Source of the DNA: DAOTMI01 sp964605545 | GTDB lineage: Bacteria > Patescibacteriota > Microgenomatia > UBA12405 | DNA length: 18,212 nucleotides | Assembly (NCBI GenBank): GCA_964605545.1 | Contig: CAZSCX010000009.1 | Coordinates: forward strand, 1 to 18,212 | Direction of reading: 5' to 3' | Shown: positions 8,117-15,371 of the stretch, one piece after another | How positions within the stretch are numbered: the first letter of the stretch is position 1 | How the letters are laid out: each line of letters begins with the position of its first letter | Notes under the pieces: model-generated | What the model saw: only the letters and a program-made list of their open reading frames with translations | What the model was told of the DNA's origin: nothing | The model's database searches: none | Made by a program: the position numbers and the translations under genes

Positions 8117-9107
8117 AAAATTTTTTTGGCTACCAATAGCAATCAGTCTTCTTATTCTCGCCAGTGTTAACTTAACCATGATTAGTTCTATCGCCCCTTC
8201 TTATTTATTTAAACAAATACTTGCTTGGATATTTGGCATTATTGCTTTTTTGGTTGGCCGCTTTTTAAACCCCAAACAAATGTCACTCTACAAATGGCCT
8301 TTATTTATTTTTTCAGTTTTACTCCTTATTGCTCCGCTTTTGAGTGGCTCTTTTATTCGTGGTTCCCGCCGTTGGCTCAACATCGGCCCCCTTAATCTTC
8401 AACCATCAGAATTCACCCGTCCTTTCTTAATGATGTTTCTATCTTCCACTACCTTACCTCTTTTACACCTCATTCCAGTTTTTTTAATTGCCATCGAACC
8501 AGATTTAGGTTCAGCTGTCTCAGTTTTGGTTCTCATGCTACCACTTGTTTTATTCAATCAAAAACTTTTAAAACTCGCAATTATTTGTCTCATTTGCGGC
8601 CTTATTTGCTCTCCTTTAATTTGGCGTTACGGTCTTAAAGAATATCAAAAACATCGTATTTCTACTTTTATTAACCCTTATGCTGATCCCTTAAACAAAG
8701 GCTATAATGTTATTCAATCAAAAATTGCCATTGGCTCTGGTGGTTTTTGGGGTAAGGGCTACAAAAAAGGGACTCAGGGCCAATTATTATTTTTACCAGA
8801 AAAACACACTGATTTTATGTTTGCTGCCACCGCCGAAGAAATGGGTTTCATAGGTATTGTTCTTATCTTTTTTGCCTATTATCTTCTTTGTTCAAGTTTA
8901 CTTACTCATACCTATTCACTAGACAATCGACCTCTTTTCATTTTCAATTTTGGCATTTTCTTCTTAATTTGGTTTCAATTATTTATTAATATTGGAATGA
9001 ATATTGGTATTCTCCCGGTCACTGGTATTCCTCTACCATTTTTATCCGTTGGTGGTTCCTCTCTCGTTTCCTTACTTTTTTCTTTAGGTATCTGTTTTTC
9101 GTCTTAA
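8109..9107 (+). CDS. rodA: SEDS peptidoglycan glycosyltransferase RodA
   Basis: The second SEDS protein of the window, 332 residues with about ten membrane segments. RodA polymerises glycan strands for side-wall growth together with a class B PBP. Key segments are GSRRWLNIGPLNLQPSEF, EPDLGSAVS, YNVIQSKIAIGSGGFWGKG, GTQGQLLFLPEKHTDFMF, AEEMGFIG and PVTGIPLPFLSVGGSS. The GTQ-LFLPE-HTDF-FA pattern and the IQSKIAIGSGG segment are typical of RodA, which separates it from the FtsW at 499. It stops soon after the last helix, with almost no cytoplasmic tail. The ATG overlaps the ileS stop region by 8 nt, implying coupled translation. No cognate PBP2 gene is in the window. Confidence 0.93.
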   Translation: MSKKFFWLPIAISLLILASVNLTMISSIAPSYLFKQILAWIFGIIAFLVGRFLNPKQMSLYKWPLFIFSVLLLIAPLLSGSFIRGSRRWLNIGPLNLQPSEFTRPFLMMFLSSTTLPLLHLIPVFLIAIEPDLGSAVSVLVLMLPLVLFNQKLLKLAIICLICGLICSPLIWRYGLKEYQKHRISTFINPYADPLNKGYNVIQSKIAIGSGGFWGKGYKKGTQGQLLFLPEKHTDFMFAATAEEMGFIGIVLIFFAYYLLCSSLLTHTYSLDNRPLFIFNFGIFFLIWFQLFINIGMNIGILPVTGIPLPFLSVGGSSLVSLLFSLGICFSS

Positions 9108-9110
9108 TTA

Positions 9111-9119
9111 TGATATAAT
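9111..9119 (+). promoter_or_regulatory. Consensus extended -10 promoter of rplU
   Basis: TG-a-TATAAT is a perfect extended -10, ending 9 nt before the rplU ATG at 9129. Transcription would begin around 9125-9127, leaving almost no 5' untranslated region. No good -35 is seen, as expected for extended -10 promoters. Confidence 0.65.
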
Positions 9120-9128
9120 TTCCCCATT

Positions 9129-9449
9129 ATGAAATACGCAGTTATCTCTATTTCAGGCAGCCAATTCTTGGTAGAAGAAGGTCAAACCTTGACCGTCTCT
9201 TCTCTTAATCTGAAAGAAAAAGAAAAATCATCTACCGATCAAGTGCTTTTAATTGTCAACGACGATAAAGTAGAAATTGGTAAACCTGTCATCAAAAACG
9301 CTTCAATTGAATTTGAAGTTATAAAAAATTATCAAGGTAAAAAAGTCACTACTTTTCGATATAAAGGTAAATCCCGTTATCGTAAAACCAGTGGCTTCCG
9401 TTCTCAACTTACCGATATTAAAATATTATCAATTAAATCTAAGATCTAA
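9129..9449 (+). CDS. rplU: Large ribosomal subunit protein bL21
   Basis: A 106-residue protein matching bL21 in length. It begins with the family pattern YAVISISGSQFLVEEGQTLTV (compare YAVI..GGKQ..V..G..L.V) and ends with the basic RNA-binding stretch KSRYRKTSGFRSQLTDIKIL. bL21 binds 23S rRNA in domain II near bL20. It is followed directly by rpmA (bL27), the usual bacterial pairing. A strong extended -10 box sits directly upstream and no Shine-Dalgarno is present, suggesting leaderless or near-leaderless expression. Confidence 0.95.
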   Translation: MKYAVISISGSQFLVEEGQTLTVSSLNLKEKEKSSTDQVLLIVNDDKVEIGKPVIKNASIEFEVIKNYQGKKVTTFRYKGKSRYRKTSGFRSQLTDIKILSIKSKI

Positions 9450-9460
9450 TATCCACGATC

Positions 9461-9466
9461 TATAAT
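9461..9466 (+). promoter_or_regulatory. Possible -10 box of rpmA
   Basis: TATAAT ends 7 nt before the rpmA ATG at 9474, in the 24 nt gap after rplU. It lacks the TG extension and a -35. The gap also contains two GATCTA copies. The spacing fits the other promoters here, so an additional rpmA start site is plausible. Confidence 0.35.
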
Positions 9467-9473
9467 CTAATTT

Positions 9474-9725
9474 ATGGCACATGTTAAAGCTGTAGGTAAA
9501 GCCAATCAAAAAGCTAATCGACCCGGACAAAGAAGGGGAGTAAAAATTTTTGGTGATCAAAAAATAAAAGTCGGTGAAATTATAGTTCGCCAAGTTGGCA
9601 CCAAATTTCATTCAGGTATTGGCACCAAACTCGGTAAGGATTTTACCATCTATGCTATACGCCCAGGTATAGTAAAATTCACCAAAAAATTGGGGAAAAA
9701 GATAGTATCTGTCATCAAAGCTTAA
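9474..9725 (+). CDS. rpmA: Large ribosomal subunit protein bL27
   Basis: An 83-residue basic protein matching bL27. The N-terminus MAHVKAVGKANQKANRPGQR corresponds to the flexible arm that reaches the peptidyl-transferase centre. The core RGVKIFGDQKIKVGEIIVRQ continues into VGTKFHSGIGTKLGKDFTIYA, matching the family RLGVK.FGG..V..G.IIVRQRGTKFHPG pattern. It has no N-terminal extension needing protease removal of the kind found in Firmicutes. It lies 24 nt after rplU. Confidence 0.95.
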   Translation: MAHVKAVGKANQKANRPGQRRGVKIFGDQKIKVGEIIVRQVGTKFHSGIGTKLGKDFTIYAIRPGIVKFTKKLGKKIVSVIKA

Positions 9726-9776
9726 TCTTGACCTATTTTGACTCTTTTTGTTTCCATTTTTTCACGGATATTTTCA

Positions 9777-9785
9777 TGGTAATAT
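9777..9785 (+). promoter_or_regulatory. Extended -10 box of parB
   Basis: TG-g-TAATAT ends 6 nt before the parB ATG at 9792. It lies in a 66 nt gap after rpmA with no terminator-like hairpin. The spacing agrees with the other extended -10 boxes in the window. Confidence 0.5.
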
Positions 9786-9791
9786 TTACTC

Positions 9792-10628
9792 ATGAAACAA
9801 GTTCAATATATTCCCATTGGCGAACTGGAACCAAACCCATTACAACCCCGTGGTGTTATCTCTCCCGAATCAATCAATGAACTGGTTGATTCTATTCGTG
9901 AACACGGTATCTTAGAGCCTCTAATTGTTGCCAAAACTCCTGCCGGGTATCAAATCATTGCCGGAGAACGTCGTTGGCGTGCTAGCCGCATTCTCAAGCT
10001 CGAAGAAGTACCGGCTATAGTAAAAGAAACCTCTCCCCAGCAAATGCTGGAAATGGCCATTGTCGAAAATATCCAAAGAAAAGATTTAAATCCTATTGAA
10101 AGAGCCAAAGCTTTTTTGCGTCTCAAAGAAGAATTTGGTTTTGATAACAACAAAATTGCCAAAAGAATGGGAAAAAGTGTTCCATATGTTATCAATGAAC
10201 TAAAACTTCTCCACCTTCCCGATGCTTTGAAAGATGGTCTTTTGTCCGGTCTAATTACCGAAGGTCATGCCAGAGCCCTAATCTCAATAGGTGACACTAG
10301 ATTGATGATAGAAGCCTACAAAATCGTTTTAAAAGAAAAAGCTTCCGTTCGACGAGCCGAAGATATTGCTCGTCGGATGAGAAAAAAAATTGAAGAAGGC
10401 GATGTTCCAATAACCAAAGAAAATTTACCGCAATTTCTAAAAAGTAAATTGGACAATATTGCCACTGATTTAGAATCAATTTTTGAAGATAAAACTTCAA
10501 AAGTAAAAATCGTCCAAACAAATGTTCTCACCAAAGTCACCTTCCAATTTAAAGGCGAATCCGAAAAACGTTTTGAAAAACTTAAACAACTTTATAAGGC
10601 AATTTTAAAAACGGACCCTTGGAACTAA
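9792..10628 (+). CDS. parB: ParB/Spo0J-type chromosome partitioning protein
   Basis: A 278-residue ParB family protein. The N-terminal ParB/Srx CTPase fold contains AGERRWRAS (57-65), the CTP-binding box, and ENIQRKDLNPIERA (92-105), the second conserved box. A helix-turn-helix follows (about 115-143, FDNNKIAKRMGKSVPYVIN), which reads parS, then a helical linker and a C-terminal dimerisation region after ~220. ParB loads at parS, slides as a CTP-dependent clamp and works with ParA in origin segregation. No parA is adjacent, which is unusual, and no convincing parS was found. The 3' end overlaps lepB on the other strand by 24 nt. Confidence 0.93.
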   Translation: MKQVQYIPIGELEPNPLQPRGVISPESINELVDSIREHGILEPLIVAKTPAGYQIIAGERRWRASRILKLEEVPAIVKETSPQQMLEMAIVENIQRKDLNPIERAKAFLRLKEEFGFDNNKIAKRMGKSVPYVINELKLLHLPDALKDGLLSGLITEGHARALISIGDTRLMIEAYKIVLKEKASVRRAEDIARRMRKKIEEGDVPITKENLPQFLKSKLDNIATDLESIFEDKTSKVKIVQTNVLTKVTFQFKGESEKRFEKLKQLYKAILKTDPWN

Positions 10629-11192
10629 TCCAAAAGATTTACTTGGCCAATATCTAAAAAACGCTCTTCCAACAATTCTATCTTTCGTCACCGGACCAAA
10701 TTCTCGACCATCCCTGCTATGACCTCTATTATCTCCAAAACACAAATATTGATTAGGTGGTATAACTTTTTCTACTCCCTCCGCATTGTATGTTCCTGGG
10801 CTAGTCTTTGTTCCGTCTGGTAAATAATTTTCTTTAAACAACTCTCCATTTAAATAAACTTTTCCACCGGCAACCTTGATTCGATCACCAGGAATACCAA
10901 TTATTCTCTTAATATATTCACATTCAGTTTCAGCACATGATTCCGTTACTGGTGCTTTAAAAACAACCACATCTCCTCTTTGAGGACTGCCAAAACGATA
11001 AGACAGTTTGTCCGTCAATAAATAATCTTTGTCTTCAAAATTAGGAAACATCGATGACCCTTTTACTTCATTCGGTTGAGCCACAAACATATAAATCAAA
11101 ACAAAAACAGACAAAGCCAAAACTATCGATTGTATAAAATCCAAAACAACTGTTCCAATACTTCCTTTTTGATATTTATGAGTCATATCCAT
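10605..11192 (-). CDS. lepB: Signal peptidase I
   Basis: A membrane-bound Ser/Lys protease that cleaves signal peptides on the outer face of the membrane. With the ATG at 11192 it has 195 residues: one N-terminal helix (about 14-38), catalytic Ser47 in VKGSSMFPN, and catalytic Lys95 in CEYIKRIIGIPGDRIKV. Box E, FGDNRGHSRDGREFGPV, is near the end. The frame can be extended to a TTG at 11228, but those residues are encoded by the tRNA-Val promoter and the lepB -35, so I prefer 11192 (ATG 11186 is also possible). The signal-peptide-bearing hydrolase at 11308-12960 is an obvious client. Two Cys residues (91 and 86 in this numbering) flank an acidic segment before the Lys. Confidence 0.93.
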   Translation of the reverse strand: MDMTHKYQKGSIGTVVLDFIQSIVLALSVFVLIYMFVAQPNEVKGSSMFPNFEDKDYLLTDKLSYRFGSPQRGDVVVFKAPVTESCAETECEYIKRIIGIPGDRIKVAGGKVYLNGELFKENYLPDGTKTSPGTYNAEGVEKVIPPNQYLCFGDNRGHSRDGREFGPVTKDRIVGRAFFRYWPSKSFGLVPRVRF

Positions 11193-11199
11193 AAGTTTA

Positions 11200-11228
11200 A
11201 GTTTAACCGCTTGCTTTGATATAATCAA
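11200..11228 (-). promoter_or_regulatory. Candidate lepB promoter overlapping the tRNA-Val promoter
   Basis: On the minus strand, TTGATT (11228-11223) is separated by 17 nt from TAAACT (11205-11200), which ends 7 nt before the ATG at 11192. The -35 hexamer overlaps the tRNA-Val -10 box on the opposite strand. Confidence 0.4.
11217..11225 (+). promoter_or_regulatory. Consensus extended -10 promoter of tRNA-Val
   Basis: TG-a-TATAAT, identical to the rplU box, ends 8 nt before the tRNA 5' end at 11234. The primary transcript would carry only two or three extra 5' bases for RNase P to remove. Confidence 0.65.
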
Positions 11229-11233
11229 CTACC

Positions 11234-11307
11234 GGTTGTTTAGCTCAGTTGGTTAGAGCGCTTCGTTCACATCGAAGAGGTCAGAGGTTCGAGTCCTCTA
11301 ACAACCA
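11234..11307 (+). tRNA. tRNA-Val(CAC)
   Basis: A complete cloverleaf: acceptor GGTTGTT pairs with AACAACC, D arm GCTC/GAGC, anticodon stem CTTCG/CGAAG with loop TTCACAT (anticodon CAC, reading GUG), and T arm AGAGG-TTCGAGT-CCTCT. The discriminator is A73. The next bases are CTA, so the CCA end is not encoded and must be added. The last tRNA base is directly followed by the stop codon of the convergent hydrolase gene. Confidence 0.95.
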
Positions 11308-12960
11308 CTACCAAACAATTTCCGGTAATGGTATAACATCAAATTCATCCTTTGTACTCTTAAAAGTTGTTAAAATGGCAGTCTTAATAATCTTTTCTTC
11401 CTCATCTATCAACATCCAGTCAGCATTAAAATCTGTTCTCCCTACCAACACTTTTGGTAAATCCCCATTAAGCCCCACTGCCACTATTTTACATTGCTCA
11501 TTTTCTTTTGAAACCATAATTATGCCGTATTGGTCAGACTCTAATACTTTTCCGTCATCACATTCCACTGTCATACTTGTATTCGGATAAGCAAAAAATA
11601 TTATTTCATTTTCGGATTCATTTATCGACTCGGCTGTCAAAGAAACTGTATAATTCAAATTTAATTGCTTGGCAATTTCCCCAATACTTTCATTAATTAA
11701 ATTTGCATGATCACCATCAAGACTAATTATATTATTACCAATTCCAGCGCTTCTAGTTAACACCGTTCCATCTCCCATCAAATTATAATCATAAACTCTA
11801 TTCCATCCCTTACCGATATCAACATATTCTTTTGTCAATCCACCTGTCCCCATAATAGTCACTAATTTATCATCCAATGTCCAATTTTCTTCCTGATTTT
11901 CTTTGATTAAAAAATAATTTTTTGGTTCTACCAATAAATGGTCATATAAATAATTGTCAAATTTTAAATAATCATATTCTGGCAAAATATCTCTAACCAT
12001 AGGTGCAAATAATTGTACCGCCTCTGACTTACTTCTTTCCACTACTCCAACGTTATTTATCCTTCTTATTTCAATATATAACCTTAATATTTTTGAAAGA
12101 AAATCACTGCCATCAATACTCCCCCAAGCCCAAGCATCATAAGATCTTAGTGCCCCTCTATGAGGTGAACCAACCGTAATTATTTTTCGAATTGATTCAT
12201 GAGGATAGTCATGCGCAAAAATTCTGGCTACCAAACCTCCTAGACTATGTCCAACAATCACTATTTTATCTTCATCATCAAATCTGGCATTATAAAAATT
12301 ACTAAAAGTACTTACGATTTGACTCACCGGTCGCCGCCAATCATAATTCCAAACAAAATAATCTCGATTTAAAACATATCCATTATTTTGCATTAAAGTC
12401 TCAAAAGAAAAATAATTATTTTTTGCAAAACTCAACATTTTCCAGCTATCAGGATGAACCGTTTGGTTCAAAACTAAAGCCTTCGTATTCCATGAAGCTC
12501 CATATCCCGGAATAAAAATAATTTTAACTTCCTTATCCAATTTTGGAGTCGGAGTGATACACAAACCCTCACAATTAATATCATAACCTAAACCCAAAGG
12601 TCCACATAATGTACAATTTGTTTGAATCGGATCAGCTGGAGAACAACGATTCATAGTACAACCATATAAAGGATGACAGATATTTGGATTACATTCTTCC
12701 TGGATTTCCATCTTAATTTCTGTCACTCCTATACTTTCCATAATCGTCGGCATCACTGTTGGTATGACAGTCAATATCGGTGTTGGTGTAGAAATTACAG
12801 TTGGCGTTGGAGTAAGGGTAGGCGTTACTACGATTGTCGGTGTTGGCACCGAAGTCACCATCATTGGCATACTGACAAACAAATCTTCCTGGGCTAATAT
12901 CTTCTTTCCGTTAAATGTTAAAATAGAAAGAAGACTAAAAATAATCCAAATTTTCTTCAT
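11308..12960 (-). CDS. Secreted lipase/acyltransferase-like alpha/beta hydrolase with PT-rich and Cys-rich N-terminal regions
   Basis: A 550-residue protein. Residues 1-23 form a signal peptide (basic start, hydrophobic core, likely cut near LAQ-ED). Residues 37-72 are a Pro/Thr/Val-rich linker. Residues 90-134 hold eight Cys, suggesting a disulfide-stabilised mini-domain, followed by a short TPTP spacer. The alpha/beta hydrolase domain starts at KIIFIPGYGASW (146) and has the nucleophile elbow VGHSLGG (Ser239), a likely acid Asp397 in GDGTV, and His418 in DGDHANL. This order matches lipase, LCAT and PGAP1-like enzymes, so ester hydrolysis or acyl transfer on lipids is likely; the substrate is unknown. 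A beta-rich tail (about 436-550) with two Cys may be another domain. It is divergent to the glycosyltransferase at 12988. Confidence 0.82.
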   Translation of the reverse strand: MKKIWIIFSLLSILTFNGKKILAQEDLFVSMPMMVTSVPTPTIVVTPTLTPTPTVISTPTPILTVIPTVMPTIMESIGVTEIKMEIQEECNPNICHPLYGCTMNRCSPADPIQTNCTLCGPLGLGYDINCEGLCITPTPKLDKEVKIIFIPGYGASWNTKALVLNQTVHPDSWKMLSFAKNNYFSFETLMQNNGYVLNRDYFVWNYDWRRPVSQIVSTFSNFYNARFDDEDKIVIVGHSLGGLVARIFAHDYPHESIRKIITVGSPHRGALRSYDAWAWGSIDGSDFLSKILRLYIEIRRINNVGVVERSKSEAVQLFAPMVRDILPEYDYLKFDNYLYDHLLVEPKNYFLIKENQEENWTLDDKLVTIMGTGGLTKEYVDIGKGWNRVYDYNLMGDGTVLTRSAGIGNNIISLDGDHANLINESIGEIAKQLNLNYTVSLTAESINESENEIIFFAYPNTSMTVECDDGKVLESDQYGIIMVSKENEQCKIVAVGLNGDLPKVLVGRTDFNADWMLIDEEEKIIKTAILTTFKSTKDEFDVIPLPEIVW

Positions 12961-12965
12961 GGAGG

Positions 12966-12980
12966 ATAATGTAACATTAT
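12966..12980. promoter_or_regulatory. 15 bp perfect palindrome in the hydrolase/glycosyltransferase divergent promoter
   Basis: ATAATGT-A-ACATTAT is a perfect 7-1-7 palindrome in the 27 nt between the two divergent start codons. On the minus strand it contains TG-t-TACATT (12976-12968), an extended -10-like box ending 7 nt before the hydrolase ATG. On the plus strand the mirror CATTAT (12975-12980) ends 7 nt before the ATG at 12988. It may be a symmetric bidirectional promoter, an operator, or both. Confidence 0.5.
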
Positions 12981-12987
12981 TAACGAA

Positions 12988-13662
12988 ATGTCAATAACCC
13001 TAATTATTATCAGTAAAGACAAAATACCAGCCCCATCCTGGATTTCTTCTTGTCCGATTATCAATGAAGTTATCATTAATACTGAATCGGACTTTCCCTT
13101 AAATAACGACTTTTCTACCAAACGAAATCACTGCTTGGAAATTGCCAAAAATGATTGGTGTTTATTTTTGGATACGGATGAAATCCCATCAAATAAATTT
13201 ATCGATAAGATAAAACATTTCGATAATCATCAATATGCATTTAGAAGAATAGATATCTTTCTTGGTAAAAAACTACACTTTGGTGAAACTGGACATTTTT
13301 TCATTACCCGCTTAGTCAATAGAAATATGGGTAAATTTGTTGGTAAGGTTCACGAAAGATGGCAAAGCAAACAAGAAATAATCAAATCAAATACCCCTAT
13401 TATGCATCAATCTCATAATTCTCTTTATGAATTTATTTCAAAAATCAATCAATATAGTGAAATTAGAGCAAAAGAATTATTCGAAATGAAAATTAAAAGT
13501 TCAATTTTTCAAATAATTCTTTATACCAAAGCCAAATTTATTAAGAATTATTTTCTTCGGCTTGGTTTCCTTGACGGCCTTCCAGGACTTATCAACGCCC
13601 TAGGTATGAGCCTTCATTCTTTTTTGGTTAGAAGCAAATTATGGAGTATGCAACAGCCATAG
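12988..13662 (+). CDS. Family 2 glycosyltransferase, WaaE/KdtX-like
   Basis: A 224-residue GT-A glycosyltransferase. FLDTDEIPS (60-68) is the metal-binding DxD region, preceded by STKRNHCLEIAKNDW, which matches the family pattern where N-x-x-x-x-x-A-x-x-D-W leads into the DxD. FVGKVHERW (117-125), a downstream H-x-S-x-x-S-x-x-E-x-x-x-K pattern and the C-terminal GFLDGLPGLINALGMSLHSFL are typical of the WaaE-like group, which adds sugars to surface glycolipids or glycans. It likely uses a nucleotide sugar at the inner membrane face. The O-antigen-ligase-like gene overlaps its 3' end by 22 nt, so the two form an operon. Donor and acceptor sugars cannot be told from sequence. Confidence 0.85.
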   Translation: MSITLIIISKDKIPAPSWISSCPIINEVIINTESDFPLNNDFSTKRNHCLEIAKNDWCLFLDTDEIPSNKFIDKIKHFDNHQYAFRRIDIFLGKKLHFGETGHFFITRLVNRNMGKFVGKVHERWQSKQEIIKSNTPIMHQSHNSLYEFISKINQYSEIRAKELFEMKIKSSIFQIILYTKAKFIKNYFLRLGFLDGLPGLINALGMSLHSFLVRSKLWSMQQP

Positions 13663-14633
13663 TTTTCTTTTTCGGCAAATTATTTCATCCACTGCCTTTA
13701 TTTGATATTAGTCTTGGACTTTTGGCAATTGTTAATATTTTTAAAAATCATAAAATTAAAAACAATTTTTTTCTTTATTTTCTATTATTTAGTTTAATTA
13801 GTGCTAGATTTACAAACTTCATTTCTTTTTTTTATTTTATTCGGCTCACCATTCTTCTTTCTTTTTTTATTTTTCCTCCAAAATTTTCCCAAAAATTTAA
13901 ACAATTTTTCGTTATCATCATTGTCACCAATATTTTATTCGGTCTAATCCAATATTTTCTTTGGCCAAATTTTACCTATTTTAGCGCTCTAAATTGGGAC
14001 CCTCATTTATTTCGTCTCGTTTCTACTTTTTTTGACCCCACCTTTACCGGCCTTATTTACCTTCTTTTTATAATCTATTTATTTGTTCAATCATCACCAT
14101 TTTATTATTTTATTATCCCTTATTTAGCTCTTAGCCTAACTTACAGCCGCTCTAGTCTTCTTTCTTTATTGGTTGCTTTTTTTCTTATCGCCAAACAATA
14201 CCAAAAACCAAAAATATTTTTTATCAGCCTACTTATTTTTCTTTCAACAATTTTTATTTTACCTAGATTGGAAGGGGAGGGAACAAAACTGGAAAGAACT
14301 TCTTCAATTCTTGCCAAAATCGAAAATTACAAAGAAGGTATAACTCTTTTTTCTCAAAATCCTGTTTTTGGAATTGGATATAACAATCTAAAATATGCCA
14401 GAAACCTGAGCAAAAACCCTTCTCATTCCAGTTTTGGATTCGATGGCAGTTTGCTTACCATTTTGACCACTACCGGACTAGTCGGATTCATTTTATTTAT
14501 ACTCGGACTAAGAGAATATTATTTAAAAACTGATTTTTTACACCGAATTCTATTAATTACAATTTTATTCCATTCTCTTTTCTCTAATTCACTCCTATAT
14601 CCCTTTGTTATTTTTTGCCTCTTCGTTTTTTAG
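13641..14633 (+). CDS. O-antigen ligase/polymerase-like (Wzy_C) polytopic membrane protein
   Basis: A 330-residue, highly hydrophobic protein with about ten predicted membrane segments. Between segments it shows LTYSRSSLLSLLVAF, the S-R-[SG] pattern typical of O-antigen ligases. A periplasmic-side loop follows with NPVFGIGYNN, then H-S-S-FGFDGSLLTILTTTGLVG, which matches the Wzy_C region where a His is important. Such proteins transfer polymer from undecaprenyl carriers to a lipid or protein acceptor, or polymerise repeat units. Paired with the upstream glycosyltransferase, it suggests assembly of a surface glycan or glycosylation of surface proteins. It is shorter than the common 400-residue family members. 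Its TAG stop overlaps the TAA stop of the convergent gene at 14630. Confidence 0.78.
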   Translation: MEYATAIVFFFGKLFHPLPLFDISLGLLAIVNIFKNHKIKNNFFLYFLLFSLISARFTNFISFFYFIRLTILLSFFIFPPKFSQKFKQFFVIIIVTNILFGLIQYFLWPNFTYFSALNWDPHLFRLVSTFFDPTFTGLIYLLFIIYLFVQSSPFYYFIIPYLALSLTYSRSSLLSLLVAFFLIAKQYQKPKIFFISLLIFLSTIFILPRLEGEGTKLERTSSILAKIENYKEGITLFSQNPVFGIGYNNLKYARNLSKNPSHSSFGFDGSLLTILTTTGLVGFILFILGLREYYLKTDFLHRILLITILFHSLFSNSLLYPFVIFCLFVF

Positions 14634-15346
14634 ATATCACATTTAATTTTTATTTTCTTTCTCGTCTCATTTCCTGCCATACTTCTTGCAATTATTTCAA
14701 CATCATTATCACCGGCATTCAATTGAATTTTTAATTTAAAATTACCATCGTCATCTACCATTGCCACATGCCCATTAATCGAAACACTTACATTTTTTTC
14801 TGTTCTACCACTGACATCAACATCGATACTATCTACCGTCACACTATCACTATTTGGATTTTCCATAGTAATTGTTGGCGCTTGATCATCATAAATAATT
14901 TTAAACTGTTTTGATAAATCACTTGTACCGCTTTTTTCCGATTCGGCAATCATATTAAAAATATTTTCACCTTTATCCAATTCAACATTTTTAAAAGTAA
15001 AAGTACCATCAACACTTACTTCGGCTTCCATAAAATTAACATCACTTTTCATCAAAACTACTTTTACATTTGGCTCCGCCACTCCGCTTAAATCAATTTT
15101 TGCCGTATTGGTCGCTTCAAAAGGCAAAATTGGTCTTGGTGCTTGTGGTGGCAAGACTTTCTCTTTTATCACCTCATTAGTTTTTCGTGTGTTACCCAAA
15201 AAAATGGAAAATTTTATTAATAAAGGCAATCCAAAAATAACCACACTTAAAAATAACAACATCGTCATTATTCCCAAAAATACTGTTTTTTTTGTTATTT
15301 GCTCTTCCGCCTTACGTGTTAACCGCGATCTTTTAAATTCAGCCAT
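14630..15346 (-). CDS. Membrane-anchored protein with two Ig-like (Big/glucodextranase B-like) repeats
   Basis: A 238-residue protein. A basic N-terminus (RSRLTRKAEEQITKK) precedes one hydrophobic helix (about 22-48), then a Pro-rich spacer (KVLPPQAPRPILP) and two beta-sandwich modules. Both modules share a G-x-F-x-[FL]-K core followed by a G-[ED]-N-x-x-x-x-x-A turn (DGTFTFKNVELDKGENIF and DGNFKLKIQLNAGDNDVEI). Linker DDQAPTITMENP separates them. Such domains stand on the cell surface as stalks or adhesion modules; no enzyme motif is seen. Topology is likely N-in, repeats outside. It lies downstream of tRNA-Gly and tRNA-Thr on the same strand and has a TATAAT upstream. Specific function unknown. 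Confidence 0.75.
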   Translation of the reverse strand: MAEFKRSRLTRKAEEQITKKTVFLGIMTMLLFLSVVIFGLPLLIKFSIFLGNTRKTNEVIKEKVLPPQAPRPILPFEATNTAKIDLSGVAEPNVKVVLMKSDVNFMEAEVSVDGTFTFKNVELDKGENIFNMIAESEKSGTSDLSKQFKIIYDDQAPTITMENPNSDSVTVDSIDVDVSGRTEKNVSVSINGHVAMVDDDGNFKLKIQLNAGDNDVEIIARSMAGNETRKKIKIKCDI

Positions 15347-15356
15347 AACTGTATAT

Positions 15357-15362
15357 ATTATA
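15357..15362 (-). promoter_or_regulatory. Possible -10 box for the Ig-like repeat gene
   Basis: TATAAT on the minus strand ends 10 nt before the ATG at 15346, in the 25 nt between the tRNA-Thr 3' end and the gene. No TG extension is present; the gene could also be read from the tRNA promoter. Confidence 0.35.
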
Positions 15363-15371
15363 ACCTATCTG

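Noticed and set aside
9431..9473. Repeated GATCTA/ATCTAA words before rpmA as a tandem repeat element
   Set aside because: Only two imperfect copies are present, best explained as AT-rich intergenic sequence including a -10-like box.
9755..9799. Possible parS near parB (TTTCACG upstream; 11 of 16 matches to consensus over the parB start codon)
   Set aside because: No palindrome is formed, and matches of this quality are expected by chance in 18 kb of AT-rich DNA.
11193..11228. Extended lepB N-terminus from a TTG at 11228
   Set aside because: It would place coding sequence across the tRNA-Val -10 box and adds residues not expected before the membrane helix; ATG at 11192 fits better.
12961..12971. 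GGAGG followed by ATG, looking like a ribosome site
   Set aside because: That ATG is followed at once by TAA, and the glycosyltransferase start is 23 nt further on, too far for a Shine-Dalgarno.
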